Shown here: positions 8,235-16,491 of the stretch, piece after piece
Position numbering within the stretch: position 1 is the stretch's first letter
Layout of the letters: the number at the start of each line of letters is the position of its first letter
Source: Thiomicrospira microaerophila
GTDB lineage: Bacteria; Pseudomonadota; Gammaproteobacteria; Thiomicrospirales; Thiomicrospiraceae
Length of the DNA: 64,000 bases
Assembly (NCBI RefSeq): GCF_000934765.1
Contig: NZ_JYNN01000004.1
Location: forward strand, 1-64,000
Reading direction: 5' to 3'
Position numbers and translations under genes: made by a program
Notes under the pieces: model-generated
The model's database searches: none
Told to the model about the DNA's origin: nothing
What the model saw: only the letters and a program-made list of their open reading frames with translations

Positions 8235-8622
8235 AAAAAACTTTATTAACGCCTTACCATTAAGCCAGCGCGATTTTGCGATTAAAGCGGTGTATAGCTT
8301 GTCGATTGAGGATATGCTGAGGCTAGTAGCGCAAGGAAAGGTGGACCAAGCCCCGTTTAATACTATGGCAAAACGCTATGATGAGCCCACCTTGCAAGTG
8401 ATAGGCGAAGCGGTATTGTTGACAAAGTTGAGCTATCTTGATATTTCTTTGTTAACGCTGGATCAGTTAAACCTGTGCGTTAAATCGGTCAGGCGGTGTT
8501 TCTGTCATCAAGACCCGCGTAATATTGTGAAGTTCACAGAGACGAGTCACCCAACTTTTTCGCGCTGGCTCCACAATCTTCTTAAGACGCAAGCCGTTAA
8601 CAAACAGTTACGGTCTTCCTAA
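8209..8622 (+). CDS. Hypothetical protein, coupled to the PilZ gene
   Basis: 137 aa with GTG start at 8209, overlapping the PilZ gene by 26 bp in another frame; AAAAGG precedes the start. No domain recognised. The sequence is mostly helical and leucine-rich in the middle, with a basic C-terminus and Cys-Phe-Cys-His near residue 94. No signal peptide or membrane segment. The overlap suggests it works with the PilZ protein, but there is no direct evidence of function. No other start codon lies early enough to give a similar protein. Confidence 0.6.
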   Translation: MPGTSYPIEKNFINALPLSQRDFAIKAVYSLSIEDMLRLVAQGKVDQAPFNTMAKRYDEPTLQVIGEAVLLTKLSYLDISLLTLDQLNLCVKSVRRCFCHQDPRNIVKFTETSHPTFSRWLHNLLKTQAVNKQLRSS

Positions 8623-8627
8623 CTTGG

Positions 8628-10034
8628 TTAAGACGAGCAGCTTAATCGACGTCCTTTGTCTTGCGGTTTGGGCGCTTGTGTCCAAACCGAATCCTCCTCT
8701 TTAAATGGTTGTGCCAGCCAATTTCGCCAGACATCAATAATCTGGCGATCTCCCTGTTCGGCCTGTTCGATAATATGCTGGGCAATGTAATTGCGCAGCA
8801 CTCTTGCTGGATTGGTGTTGAGGATTAAGCTTCGGCGTTCAGCTGGGGTTTGGCTTTCTTTTTCTAAGCGTTGTTGGTATTTTTTGAACCAGGCCTGGTA
8901 GTCTTCAGCTTGCGGCCAACAGCTTTGAGGCTGGGAAATATCGGCTAACGAGCGCATAAAGACATGGAAATCGACGCGATGCTTATCCAAGCAAATTAAC
9001 AGTTCGGCAATCAGTAATTTATCGTCAGTTTGTGGGTTTTGTAGTCCAAGTTTGCGACGCATCAGATTGATATATTCGGTATTAAAGGTTTCGATATACC
9101 CATCCAGCAGTGCGTGACGGGTGGTTTCGCTTGGAATCAACGGCGCAAAGGCTTCGGCTAATACTTGGCAGTTCCATAGTCCAACATTCGGTTGTTCGTT
9201 ATAGGCATAGCGTCCGGCACTGTCGCTATGGTTGCAGATATAGCCTATCTGGCAATCATCCATAAACGCATAGGGACCAAAATCAAAGGTTTCGCCTAGA
9301 ATCGACATATTGTCGGTGTTCATTACGCCATGATTAAAGCCTAAACTTTGCCATTGGGCAATTAGCTTAGCGGTGCGTTGAAAAATGGTTTCTAGCAGTG
9401 CGACATAGGGCTCAGGTTTATTAAGCAGCTCAGGATAGTGCTGCGCCAAGACAAAGTCGGCGAGGGTTTTGGCGGTGTGTTGGCCTTGTTCTGCAGCCCA
9501 TTCAAAATGCCCAAAGCGGATATGGCTGGGCGTGACTCTGAGCATCATTGCACGTGGTTCAGGGCCTTCACGCCAGACCGTTTCGTTTCCGCTGACAATC
9601 GCTAGCGCGCGAGTAGTCGGTACACCCAGTGCATGCAGGGCTTCACTGGCGAGGTATTCACGTATCACTGAGCGCAAAACAGCGCGCCCATCGCCACGGC
9701 GTGAATAGGGTGTGCGTCCTGCGCCTTTTAAATGCCAATCAAACTTTTCATCGTTTGGCGTTTGCCACTGGCCTAATAACAGACCTCGACCATCGCCTAA
9801 ATCTGGGTTGTAATAACCAAATTGGTGCCCGGTGTATTTTTGCGCTAAAGGCTGCAACGAATCCGGCAATAAGCCGCTACCTATCGCCTGAATTTCACCC
9901 TCGCTAAGATCAATATGATGCGCCGTGATTAGCTCGTGGTTGAGGGCAAAGCGTTTTCCATCTGCAAGGGGTTCTGGCATCACTGGGGTATAAAACTCAG
10001 CAGGCAATTGGTGATAATGTTGAATAAAAGGCAT
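8628..10034 (-). CDS. selO: SelO/YdiU pseudokinase-fold protein AMPylase
   Basis: Member of the SelO (UPF0061, YdiU) family, which transfers AMP from ATP onto protein Ser/Thr/Tyr and is tied to redox stress. Visible: Lys-Gly-Ala-Gly-Arg-Thr-Pro-Tyr-Ser-Arg-Arg-Gly-Asp-Gly-Arg nucleotide loop, His-Gly-Val-Met-Asn-Thr-Asp-Asn catalytic loop, and Phe-Asp-Phe-Gly-Pro-Tyr metal loop. Length 468 aa is normal. The C-terminus ends Leu-Ser-Cys-Ser-Ser, so the residue that is selenocysteine in some homologues is Cys or Ser here, as in E. coli. Stand-alone gene, convergent with the PilZ pair. A near-copy of the 14-mer palindrome lies at 8887. Confidence 0.95.
   Translation of the reverse strand: MPFIQHYHQLPAEFYTPVMPEPLADGKRFALNHELITAHHIDLSEGEIQAIGSGLLPDSLQPLAQKYTGHQFGYYNPDLGDGRGLLLGQWQTPNDEKFDWHLKGAGRTPYSRRGDGRAVLRSVIREYLASEALHALGVPTTRALAIVSGNETVWREGPEPRAMMLRVTPSHIRFGHFEWAAEQGQHTAKTLADFVLAQHYPELLNKPEPYVALLETIFQRTAKLIAQWQSLGFNHGVMNTDNMSILGETFDFGPYAFMDDCQIGYICNHSDSAGRYAYNEQPNVGLWNCQVLAEAFAPLIPSETTRHALLDGYIETFNTEYINLMRRKLGLQNPQTDDKLLIAELLICLDKHRVDFHVFMRSLADISQPQSCWPQAEDYQAWFKKYQQRLEKESQTPAERRSLILNTNPARVLRNYIAQHIIEQAEQGDRQIIDVWRNWLAQPFKEEDSVWTQAPKPQDKGRRLSCSS
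8887..8900. repeat. Near-copy of 14-bp palindrome
   Basis: AACCAGGCCTGGTA, one mismatch, inside selO, read as Tyr-Gln-Ala-Trp-Phe. Confidence 0.85.
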
Positions 10035-10202
10035 GACGATTAATAACCAAGTAGTTTAGTAGGATATAGCTTAGCGGCTTTTGCGGCAGGATGCAAAAAA
10101 TTTTAGTGTTTACATCTCCATTGAGCGTTTGCAGGTTATGATTCAGTGATATTTAACCTAAGCCCGTTCCAACTTCAGTAGATTATTGTTAATATGCTTG
10201 GC

Positions 10203-10426
10203 GCTTATAACACAGGGCAAACGCATCTAAAGTAAATAATAAAACAACAACTTACAATCAGGTCTCGCTCCCACGTTGAACGTGGGAGCGCCTTGGACTT
10301 GGGGTTGAGCGCTGTTTCATAGGTTAAATCGGTCTGCATTCCCACGCACAGCGTGGGAACGAGGTTAATCATGACTGTTGTTATGATTTTTTTATTATTT
10401 AGATGCGTTTGCCCTGGCTTATAACA
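10203..10426. mobile_element. MITE with 19-bp perfect terminal repeats and 10-bp target duplication
   Basis: The element spans 10213-10416 (204 bp). Its ends are exact inverted repeats of 19 bp: CAGGGCAAACGCATCTAAA at 10213-10231 and its complement at 10398-10416. GCTTATAACA is duplicated directly outside, at 10203-10212 and 10417-10426. Inside are two strong hairpins: CGCTCCCACGTT/AACGTGGGAGCG (10266-10290) and TTCCCACGC/GCGTGGGAA (10339-10359). There is no transposase. CAGGG-type ends with 8-10 bp duplications are typical of ISAs1-family elements, so a related transposase elsewhere may move it (inference). It fills most of the 10035-10490 gap. Confidence 0.9.
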
Positions 10427-10432
10427 TTGCTG

Positions 10433-10463
10433 TTGACGCCAAGTGTTTTAAGTTTGTTATACT
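10433..10463 (+). promoter_or_regulatory. Possible promoter for the AAA/PD-(D/E)XK gene
   Basis: TTGACG at 10433-10438 and TATACT at 10458-10463 are spaced by 19 bp, longer than ideal. The site lies between the right MITE target repeat and the next gene. Confidence 0.4.
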
Positions 10464-10490
10464 ATTCGCACTATGAGGGACACCACAACG

Positions 10491-12050
10491 ATGAAACTTA
10501 AAAAACTACCGATAGGCATCCAAACCTTTAGCAAAATACGTGAAGGCGACTACGTCTATGTCGATAAGACGGGTATCGCGTTAGAACTGTTAGAAAATTA
10601 TCAGTATGTTTTTCTAAGCCGCCCCAGACGCTTTGGTAAGTCACTATTTCTGGATACTCTGCGCAATATCTTTGAAGCCAATAAATCCTTGTTTAGCGGT
10701 TTGGCGATAGAAAATCAATGGAATTGGGATATTCGCTATCCAGTGATTCGAATCAGTTTTGCGCAAGGCAAGATAGAGAGTCGTCAGCAGTTAGATGAAT
10801 CCATTTTACGTACACTCAAAGAAAACCAGCAGTATCTAGCGATTGAATGCGAAGAAAAAACCAGTGTCGCCGGCTGCTTCAGCGAACTCATCCGTAAAGC
10901 CAATCAAAAATACAACCAAAAAGTCGTGGTGCTGGTCGATGAATACGACAAACCGATTCTGGACAACATCACCAACACGCCCCTTGCTCAAGAACTGCGT
11001 GATGGCTTGGTTAATTTTTACAGCGTGATTAAAGGCAGTGATGAGTTTTTACGGTTTGCGTTTTTAACCGGTGTGAGCAAGTTTACTAAAACGTCGATTT
11101 TTAGCGGACTGAACAACATCACCGACATCTCACTCGATAAACCCTATGGCGATATCTGTGGTTACAGCCAACAGGATGTCGAAACCACCTTTGCACCTTA
11201 TCTCGAAGGTGTGGACATGGATAGGCTCAAAGAGTGGTACAACGGTTACAACTTCCTAGGCAGTCGAATGTACAACCCGTTTGACATCCTCAGTTTTATT
11301 GCCAAGGATCACACCTATTCCAACTACTGGTTTGAAAGCGGCACGCCAACCTTTCTTATCGAGCTGATTAAAAAACACCAGTATTTCCTGCCCAATCTAG
11401 CCAACCTGCGGGTAGATCAAAAACTGCTCAATAGTTTTGACATTGAAAACCTAGATTTAGAAGTCATTCTCTATCAAAGCGGCTATTTAACGATCGGAAA
11501 CGTAACCCAAGACGAAGACGATGATATTATTTACACGTTGGTTGTCCCCAACAAAGAAGTAAAAACCTCATTAAACAAGTACATTATCACCACGCTCTAT
11601 GAAGATAACAGCTTAAAAGCAAAACCTTTAAGTCGCGCTTTAAGAGAACAGAATCTTGAGAGTTTCAAACTTGCTTTGACCAGCATCTTTTCCAGCATTC
11701 CCTACAACCATTTCACCAAAAACGACATTCAGCATTATGAAGGCTTTTATGCCAGTGTCATCTATGTTTATTTACAAAGTTTGGGGCTGAACATTATCGG
11801 TGAAGATGTGACCAATAAAGGGCGGATTGATTTAACCATCAAAATGGCCAACGCCATTTACATCCTCGAATTTAAAGTCGATGCGACAGACAAAACCCAT
11901 GCGCTGCAGCAAATAAAAGACAAAGGCTATGCCGATAAATACCTTAACGAGCAAAAACCGATTTACCTAATCGGTATTCACTTTGCCCCTAACGCAAAAA
12001 ACCTATCCAGCTTTGAGTGGGAGCGGCTGAACTCAATGTGTAATAGTTAA
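10491..12050 (+). CDS. AAA-ATPase-like / PD-(D/E)XK nuclease superfamily protein
   Basis: 519 aa from ATG 10491; an upstream in-frame ATG exists at 10473, but family members usually begin at Met-Lys-Leu-Lys-Lys-Leu-Pro-Ile-Gly. The N-terminal half is the 'AAA-ATPase_like' domain (PF09820 type): Arg-Pro-Arg-Arg-Phe-Gly-Lys-Ser as a P-loop and Val-Leu-Val-Asp-Glu-Tyr-Asp-Lys-Pro as Walker B. The C-terminal part has a PD-(D/E)XK nuclease signature: Gly-Arg-Ile-Asp-Leu-Thr, then Ile-Leu-Glu-Phe-Lys-Val. These proteins are multicopy and scattered in bacteria, with no settled role; mobile or defence-related functions are guesses. It sits beside a MITE and ends 4 bp into the convergent LysE gene. 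Confidence 0.88.
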   Translation: MKLKKLPIGIQTFSKIREGDYVYVDKTGIALELLENYQYVFLSRPRRFGKSLFLDTLRNIFEANKSLFSGLAIENQWNWDIRYPVIRISFAQGKIESRQQLDESILRTLKENQQYLAIECEEKTSVAGCFSELIRKANQKYNQKVVVLVDEYDKPILDNITNTPLAQELRDGLVNFYSVIKGSDEFLRFAFLTGVSKFTKTSIFSGLNNITDISLDKPYGDICGYSQQDVETTFAPYLEGVDMDRLKEWYNGYNFLGSRMYNPFDILSFIAKDHTYSNYWFESGTPTFLIELIKKHQYFLPNLANLRVDQKLLNSFDIENLDLEVILYQSGYLTIGNVTQDEDDDIIYTLVVPNKEVKTSLNKYIITTLYEDNSLKAKPLSRALREQNLESFKLALTSIFSSIPYNHFTKNDIQHYEGFYASVIYVYLQSLGLNIIGEDVTNKGRIDLTIKMANAIYILEFKVDATDKTHALQQIKDKGYADKYLNEQKPIYLIGIHFAPNAKNLSSFEWERLNSMCNS

Positions 12051-12661
12051 GCCAAGCTGGCGAATAGCAGTAGAGCAAGTAAGGTTAGTACTAGAGCGCT
12101 GATGCGATTGAGCCAGATTTGACCTTTGCCTTGTTGACTAAATAGTAAGCGTTGCATCTTGGCGGCGGCGAGGGCATAGGCCAGTAATACGCCACCCAGT
12201 ATCAAGCTGATTAAGCCCAGCAGCACGAATGCGTCCAGCAGGGTTAGGGCGCTGAGGTCAATAAAAGCCGGTAAAAACGCGAGATAAAAGAGTACCGGGT
12301 TGGTCAAACTGACCGCGATACCGGTAAAGAAGTCGCGACGGTCTTGTTCGGGTGTGGCGCTTTGCGCTAAGGCGGGTCTATGCCAGTTTTTCCAAGCTAA
12401 CCAGAGCAAAAAGCCCGCCCCAAAGAGTTTCATTGCAACCAGGCCTGGTTGTGACCAGTAGGCGAGTAAGCTTAAGCCGCTTAAGGTCACGATTAACACT
12501 ACTAAATCCATTACCACAATGCCAGCCGTAATCCAACAACCGGCACGAAACCCACTTTGTAGGCTGCGGGTGACGGTGGTAATCACCCCAGGACCCGGCG
12601 TGGCGGATACAACAATGAGCGCTAAACTCAGTCCTAAAAGGGTAGTGAGGCTTAAACTCAT
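12047..12661 (-). CDS. LysE/RhtB-family amino acid exporter
   Basis: 204 aa inner-membrane protein with about six hydrophobic helices. The N-terminal Ala-Thr-Pro-Gly-Pro-Gly-Val-Ile after the first helix and Asn-Pro-Val-Leu-Phe-Tyr-Leu-Ala-Phe-Leu-Pro-Ala-Phe are LysE/RhtB hallmarks. It likely exports a neutral or basic amino acid or a derivative such as homoserine lactone; the substrate cannot be told. Its ATG overlaps the stop of the upstream TlpA-like gene (ATGA), so the two are co-translated. The exact 14-mer palindrome at 12437 is read as Pro-Gly-Leu-Val. Confidence 0.9.
   Translation of the reverse strand: MSLSLTTLLGLSLALIVVSATPGPGVITTVTRSLQSGFRAGCWITAGIVVMDLVVLIVTLSGLSLLAYWSQPGLVAMKLFGAGFLLWLAWKNWHRPALAQSATPEQDRRDFFTGIAVSLTNPVLFYLAFLPAFIDLSALTLLDAFVLLGLISLILGGVLLAYALAAAKMQRLLFSQQGKGQIWLNRISALVLTLLALLLFASLA
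12437..12450. repeat. 14-bp palindrome AACCAGGCCTGGTT
   Basis: Exact copy within the LysE-family gene, read as Pro-Gly-Leu-Val; flanks make it a 16-bp palindrome. Confidence 0.95.
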
Positions 12662-13932
12662 TGTTGATCCAGCAGTTGTTGAATGACTTTAAGGTGATGG
12701 GGTTGATCCCATTCCGTGCCGCCAAAAAGGGCATAGCGAATTTGCCCTTGCTTGTCGATCAGATAGGTGGTGGGGTAGGCAATGATTCGCCAGTCTTGAA
12801 TCGCTTGGCCTTGTGGGTCAAGCAGAATCGGGAAGTTCACCGGGTTTTGCATCAGAAAATCAGCAAAGTCGGCAGGCTGTTCGGCAAGGTTAACGGCTAA
12901 AATCTCAAAGGGCTGGTCGCTCAGTTGGGTTTTTAAACGGGTCATCGAAGGCATTTCATGCAGACAAGGTGGACACCAACTGGCCCAAAAGTTAAGCAAG
13001 ATAACCTGACCCTGATAGTCGTTTAAGCGATGGCGCCCGCCCTGTAGATCAACAAGATCAAGGTTTCGTTGTTGTGGTCCTTGGTAAACCTGTAAACGAT
13101 CGCTGGGTGCTAGGTTTGTTGGCATGGGCGCGTTGGATGCAACGAGGGCGCCGCTGGTGCGAGGTGCGTGCATATAGCCTGTTAACAGACGCATCGCTTT
13201 TAAAAGCTGGGGTGCGAGGTCTTGTGTTGCAGCCTGTTCTATCGCAAGAGCATCTGGACGAAAGTAAAAGCGGTCTCGCACTTGGGGTAATAACTGTAAA
13301 AACACCGGACTGCCTGCGTTGCTGAGTTGCTTTTTTAGTTCAGACAATTGCCAGCGCCAAGGGGATAATTCGGCTTGTAGCGTAAAAATAGGCAGATTAA
13401 GGGTTTGAGTCTGTGGCCAGTAAATAGGCGCTTCACCTGGTGAGGGCGTTTCAATATAGAGGTTAGGGTTGAGTAGAATCAACGCGATGTTTTCTTTAGG
13501 TGTTTGCTGGTAAAGATGCAGCCCCCGTGCGGCCAGTTGAGCGGCTTTGTTGGGCGCAATGATAAACAGCGGTAAGCCGTCTTGATGGGCTTGGTCAATC
13601 AGGGATACAAGCAGTGCGCTCGGTATCTCATCGATCGCGCTGGCGGTCGGTGAAAGTAGCAGCGCTTCAAATAGATCGAGTTGCCAGCTTTCGATTCCAT
13701 GGTTAGCGAGTTGCTTGGCGAGCTGATTTTCAGCGGTTAATACCCCGTATTCGGAGACCAGCCAAAGCACGCGTGCTTTAGCCGGTGTAATGCTGGAGGT
13801 GATCTGCAGCGATAACTCGGTATCATCGATCATCAAGGGTTTGGCTTGTACTGAAACGCAAAAAAGCATCAGCACAAAACCAGTTAATAACAACCAGGCC
13901 TGGTTGCTGGGTTTGAGTTTTGAACCGATCAT
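12658..13932 (-). CDS. Secreted fusion: hydrolase-like N-terminal domain plus TlpA-type thioredoxin
   Basis: 424 aa. An N-terminal signal peptide ends near Val-Gln-Ala-Lys-Pro (residue about 32). Residues about 50-240 resemble an alpha/beta-hydrolase-like DUF3530 region, with no sure catalytic triad. Residues about 285-424 form a TlpA/ResA thioredoxin with the Trp-Ala-Ser-Trp-Cys-Pro-Pro-Cys active site and the cis-Pro in Ala-Tyr-Pro-Thr-Thr. It should be a periplasmic thiol-disulfide reductant. The neighbouring methionine sulfoxide reductase lipoprotein on the same strand, 7 bp upstream, is a likely electron acceptor (inference). The 14-mer palindrome at 13892 encodes Asn-Gln-Ala-Trp-Leu at the start of the signal peptide. 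Confidence 0.8.
   Translation of the reverse strand: MIGSKLKPSNQAWLLLTGFVLMLFCVSVQAKPLMIDDTELSLQITSSITPAKARVLWLVSEYGVLTAENQLAKQLANHGIESWQLDLFEALLLSPTASAIDEIPSALLVSLIDQAHQDGLPLFIIAPNKAAQLAARGLHLYQQTPKENIALILLNPNLYIETPSPGEAPIYWPQTQTLNLPIFTLQAELSPWRWQLSELKKQLSNAGSPVFLQLLPQVRDRFYFRPDALAIEQAATQDLAPQLLKAMRLLTGYMHAPRTSGALVASNAPMPTNLAPSDRLQVYQGPQQRNLDLVDLQGGRHRLNDYQGQVILLNFWASWCPPCLHEMPSMTRLKTQLSDQPFEILAVNLAEQPADFADFLMQNPVNFPILLDPQGQAIQDWRIIAYPTTYLIDKQGQIRYALFGGTEWDQPHHLKVIQQLLDQQ
13892..13905. repeat. 14-bp palindrome AACCAGGCCTGGTT
   Basis: Exact copy read as Asn-Gln-Ala-Trp-Leu within the signal peptide of the TlpA-like fusion; flanks extend it to 16 bp. Confidence 0.95.
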
Positions 13933-13939
13933 ATCCGGC

Positions 13940-15235
13940 TTAGTCCGGAATAAACTTCAATACATTGCCATTAATGCAGTAACGCTTATAGGTTGGGGGT
14001 GGGCCATCATCAAACACATGGCCTAAATGAATCCCCGAGCTCGCTGAGCGTACTTCGACTCTTACCATCCCGTGCGAACGATCTTCGTGCAATGTGAGAG
14101 CGCCCTCAACGGGGTTGAAAAAACTCGGCCAACCTGAACCGCTTTCGAATTTGGTGTCGGTACGAAATAGCGGTGCGCCAGTAATCGGGTCAACAAACAC
14201 ACCGGGGCGTTTTTCATCCAGATGGGAGCCGGTAAAAGCACGTTCAGTACCTTGTTCAAAGGCAATACGTTGTTGTTCAGGTGTCAGTAGTTGATAGCCA
14301 AGCCATTGCCAAAAGCGTTGGCTATCGCCGTTATAGCCGGTGTAGCGAGATACTTCTTTGCCTTGTTTGAATAGTACAATCGTCGGGGTAGCAAACAGGG
14401 CTTTATCTAGCTGCCAGCCTTCAGGTGCAAGTGGCGATAAGCTTTGTGCTACCGGCACGCTAGATTGCCAGTTTTGTAAGACCTCGGCTTCAAACTGTTT
14501 ACAGAAACCACAGTTTTCCGATTCAAATACCACTAACTGTTGGTTAAAGTCCAAGGTTTCAGGATTTAACCTGGGCGTGTTTACCACCAGGCCTGGTTGT
14601 AAGCTGGGGTATTTCACACCCGTTCCGCCTAGTCCACAATAGCCATTTGGGTTTTTGGCTAGATAGTCTTGGTGATAGTCTTCAGCAGCGGTGTAGTGGG
14701 TCAGTGGCGCGATTTCGGTGGTGATGTCGCCCAAGCCGGCTTGATGGAGGGCCGCTTGATAGTGATTACGGGTCGCTATCGCCAGTTCAGCTTGGGTTGG
14801 GCTGGTATAGTAGATTGCACTACGGTAATTGAAACCTATGTCATTGCCTTGGCGGTCACCTTGAGTGGGGTTGTGGTTTTGCCAAAAAGCAATCAGGATA
14901 GCTTCTAGGTTTATTTTCTCAGGATCAAAGTTGACCTTGATGACTTCAACATGATTGCGCTTATCGGTTTTGCCTGCACGGCGTAAGCGCTCATGCGCCA
15001 GAATCGCTTCATAGCTGGCACTGATTTCACCATTGGCATAACCGCTTTCAACATCCACAACGCCAGGGAGTTCTGATAAGCGTTTTTCAGCGCCCCAGAA
15101 GCAACCCATGCCTAAGATAATTGATTCAGTAGATGTTGCTGCTGTCATACTTTTCTCCTGCGCGCAGGCGCTTAAAAATAAACTGGAAACGATCGCTAGA
15201 AAACCCAAGCGAAAACCCGATCTAAGCCATTTCAT
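13940..15235 (-). CDS. msrAB: MsrA-thioredoxin-MsrB methionine sulfoxide reductase lipoprotein
   Basis: 431 aa with three enzymatic parts. A lipoprotein signal ends Leu-Ser-Ala-Cys (Cys24), so it is membrane-anchored outside the cytoplasm. MsrA, about 38-205, has Gly-Cys-Phe-Trp-Gly-Ala-Glu and reduces the S-form of methionine sulfoxide. A thioredoxin-like domain, about 215-310, has Cys-Gly-Phe-Cys and a cis-Pro in Ala-Thr-Pro-Thr. MsrB, about 315-431, has the catalytic Arg-Tyr-Cys-Ile-Asn and reduces the R-form; its zinc Cys pairs are missing (Arg-Ser-Ala-Ser-Ser). Neisseria PilB has the same three parts but with the thioredoxin first. Together with the adjacent TlpA-like protein it forms a repair set for oxidised envelope proteins. 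Confidence 0.92.
   Translation of the reverse strand: MKWLRSGFRLGFLAIVSSLFLSACAQEKSMTAATSTESIILGMGCFWGAEKRLSELPGVVDVESGYANGEISASYEAILAHERLRRAGKTDKRNHVEVIKVNFDPEKINLEAILIAFWQNHNPTQGDRQGNDIGFNYRSAIYYTSPTQAELAIATRNHYQAALHQAGLGDITTEIAPLTHYTAAEDYHQDYLAKNPNGYCGLGGTGVKYPSLQPGLVVNTPRLNPETLDFNQQLVVFESENCGFCKQFEAEVLQNWQSSVPVAQSLSPLAPEGWQLDKALFATPTIVLFKQGKEVSRYTGYNGDSQRFWQWLGYQLLTPEQQRIAFEQGTERAFTGSHLDEKRPGVFVDPITGAPLFRTDTKFESGSGWPSFFNPVEGALTLHEDRSHGMVRVEVRSASSGIHLGHVFDDGPPPTYKRYCINGNVLKFIPD
14585..14598. repeat. Near-copy of 14-bp palindrome
   Basis: CACCAGGCCTGGTT, one mismatch, in the linker between the MsrA and thioredoxin domains, read as Pro-Gly-Leu-Val. Confidence 0.85.
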
Positions 15236-15241
15236 TTCGTT

Positions 15242-16375
15242 CTACAACGAGAAGCCACCAAAGTCATCTTTACTAACTTTGGTGTCGACTTGTCCGACTA
15301 AATAAGAGCTGATTTCTGACTCTTGCGGCGCGACTTGCACGTTATCGCTCACCAGCCAATTATTCATCCAAGGCAGCGGGTTGCTTTTTGATGGAAAAAT
15401 AGTGTCATAATTAAGCGCTTTTAGGCGGACATTAGTGATGTACTCGACATAGTCCTGCAAAATTTTGGTGTTGAGACCAATCATCGAGCCGTCTTTGAAT
15501 AAATAGGCCGCCCATTGTTTTTCTTGCTCAGCGGCATCACGGAAAATGCTGATAATGGTTTGTTCTTGTTCTTTGGCAATCTCGGCCAACTCGGGATCGT
15601 CTTCGCCTGAGCGCATAATGTTTAACAAATGCTGGGTGCCGGACAAATGCAAGGCTTCATCACGCGCAATCAGCTTGATGATTTTGGCATTGCCTTCCAT
15701 TAATGAGCGTTCAGCAAACGAAAAGCTGCAAGCAAACGACACATAAAAACGAATCGCTTCTAATACATTCACTGATACCAAGGTTAAATAAAGCGCAGTT
15801 TTTATTTCTTTACGGAAAACCGGGTCTTTTTCAAGATCAACCGCATTGGCATACATGCTATTGGTTAAGTGAATTAATTTGTCATAGTGCTCGGTGACTG
15901 AAATGGCGCGTTTAACGATTTCTTCATTGGTCACAATATCGTCAAACACCACACCCGGGTCGGTCACGATATTGCGGATAATGTGGGTGTAGGAACGGCT
16001 GTGGATGGTTTCAGAAAAGGACCAGGTTTCAATCCAGGTTTCAAGCTCAGGGATCGACACCAGCGGCAGTAATGCGACATTCGGAGAGCGGCCTTGTACC
16101 GAATCCAATAGCGTTTGGTATTTTAGATTGCTGATAAAAATATGTTTTTCATTTTCGGGCAAAGCGGCGTATTCACCACGGTCACTGGATAAATCGATTT
16201 CTTCTGGGCGCCAAAAAAAACTCAACTGTTTTTCGATTAGCTTTTCAAAAATAGGATATTTTTGTTGGTCATAGCGCGCCACATTCACGTTTTGGCCAAA
16301 AAACATCGGCTCTTTTAACGCATCGTTTTGGCTTCGACAGAAGGTTGAGTAGGTCATTTTTTCTTGGCAACTCAT
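15242..16375 (-). CDS. nrdB: Class Ia ribonucleotide reductase beta subunit
   Basis: NrdB supplies the diiron-tyrosyl radical for ribonucleotide reduction. At 377 aa it is E. coli-like. Seen: Trp-Arg-Pro-Glu-Glu-Ile-Asp for the first metal Asp; [12 protein letters not shown] carrying metal ligands and the radical Tyr; Arg-Asp-Glu-Ala-Leu-His for later ligands; and a C-terminal tail ending Asp-Asp-Phe-Gly-Gly-Phe-Ser-Leu, which docks to NrdA. The start at 16375 is given; the Met six residues later is an alternative. It follows nrdA after 116 bp containing a palindromic hairpin, so message levels of the two may differ. Confidence 0.96.
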   Translation of the reverse strand: MSCQEKMTYSTFCRSQNDALKEPMFFGQNVNVARYDQQKYPIFEKLIEKQLSFFWRPEEIDLSSDRGEYAALPENEKHIFISNLKYQTLLDSVQGRSPNVALLPLVSIPELETWIETWSFSETIHSRSYTHIIRNIVTDPGVVFDDIVTNEEIVKRAISVTEHYDKLIHLTNSMYANAVDLEKDPVFRKEIKTALYLTLVSVNVLEAIRFYVSFACSFSFAERSLMEGNAKIIKLIARDEALHLSGTQHLLNIMRSGEDDPELAEIAKEQEQTIISIFRDAAEQEKQWAAYLFKDGSMIGLNTKILQDYVEYITNVRLKALNYDTIFPSKSNPLPWMNNWLVSDNVQVAPQESEISSYLVGQVDTKVSKDDFGGFSL

Positions 16376-16437
16376 AATGGACTTCCTAGTTATGAATGAT
16401 AATAGTTATCTTGTGATTATACGGTTTTTAGACAAAA

Positions 16438-16459
16438 AGAGCACCAGGCCTGGTGCTCT
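16438..16459. terminator. 22-bp perfect palindrome between nrdA and nrdB
   Basis: AGAGCACCAGGCCTGGTGCTCT is an 11-bp perfect inverted repeat built around the ACCAGGCCTGGT core of the window-wide palindrome. It has no loop bases and no T-run on the nrd sense strand, so it may be an mRNA-stabilising or attenuating hairpin rather than a true terminator. Confidence 0.55.
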
Positions 16460-16491
16460 CAATTGTGGATTAAATTAACAGTGGTTAACTC

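Noticed and set aside
10213-10416. Gene or small RNA inside the MITE
   Set aside because: Hairpins are present, but there is no promoter or ORF that I could support.
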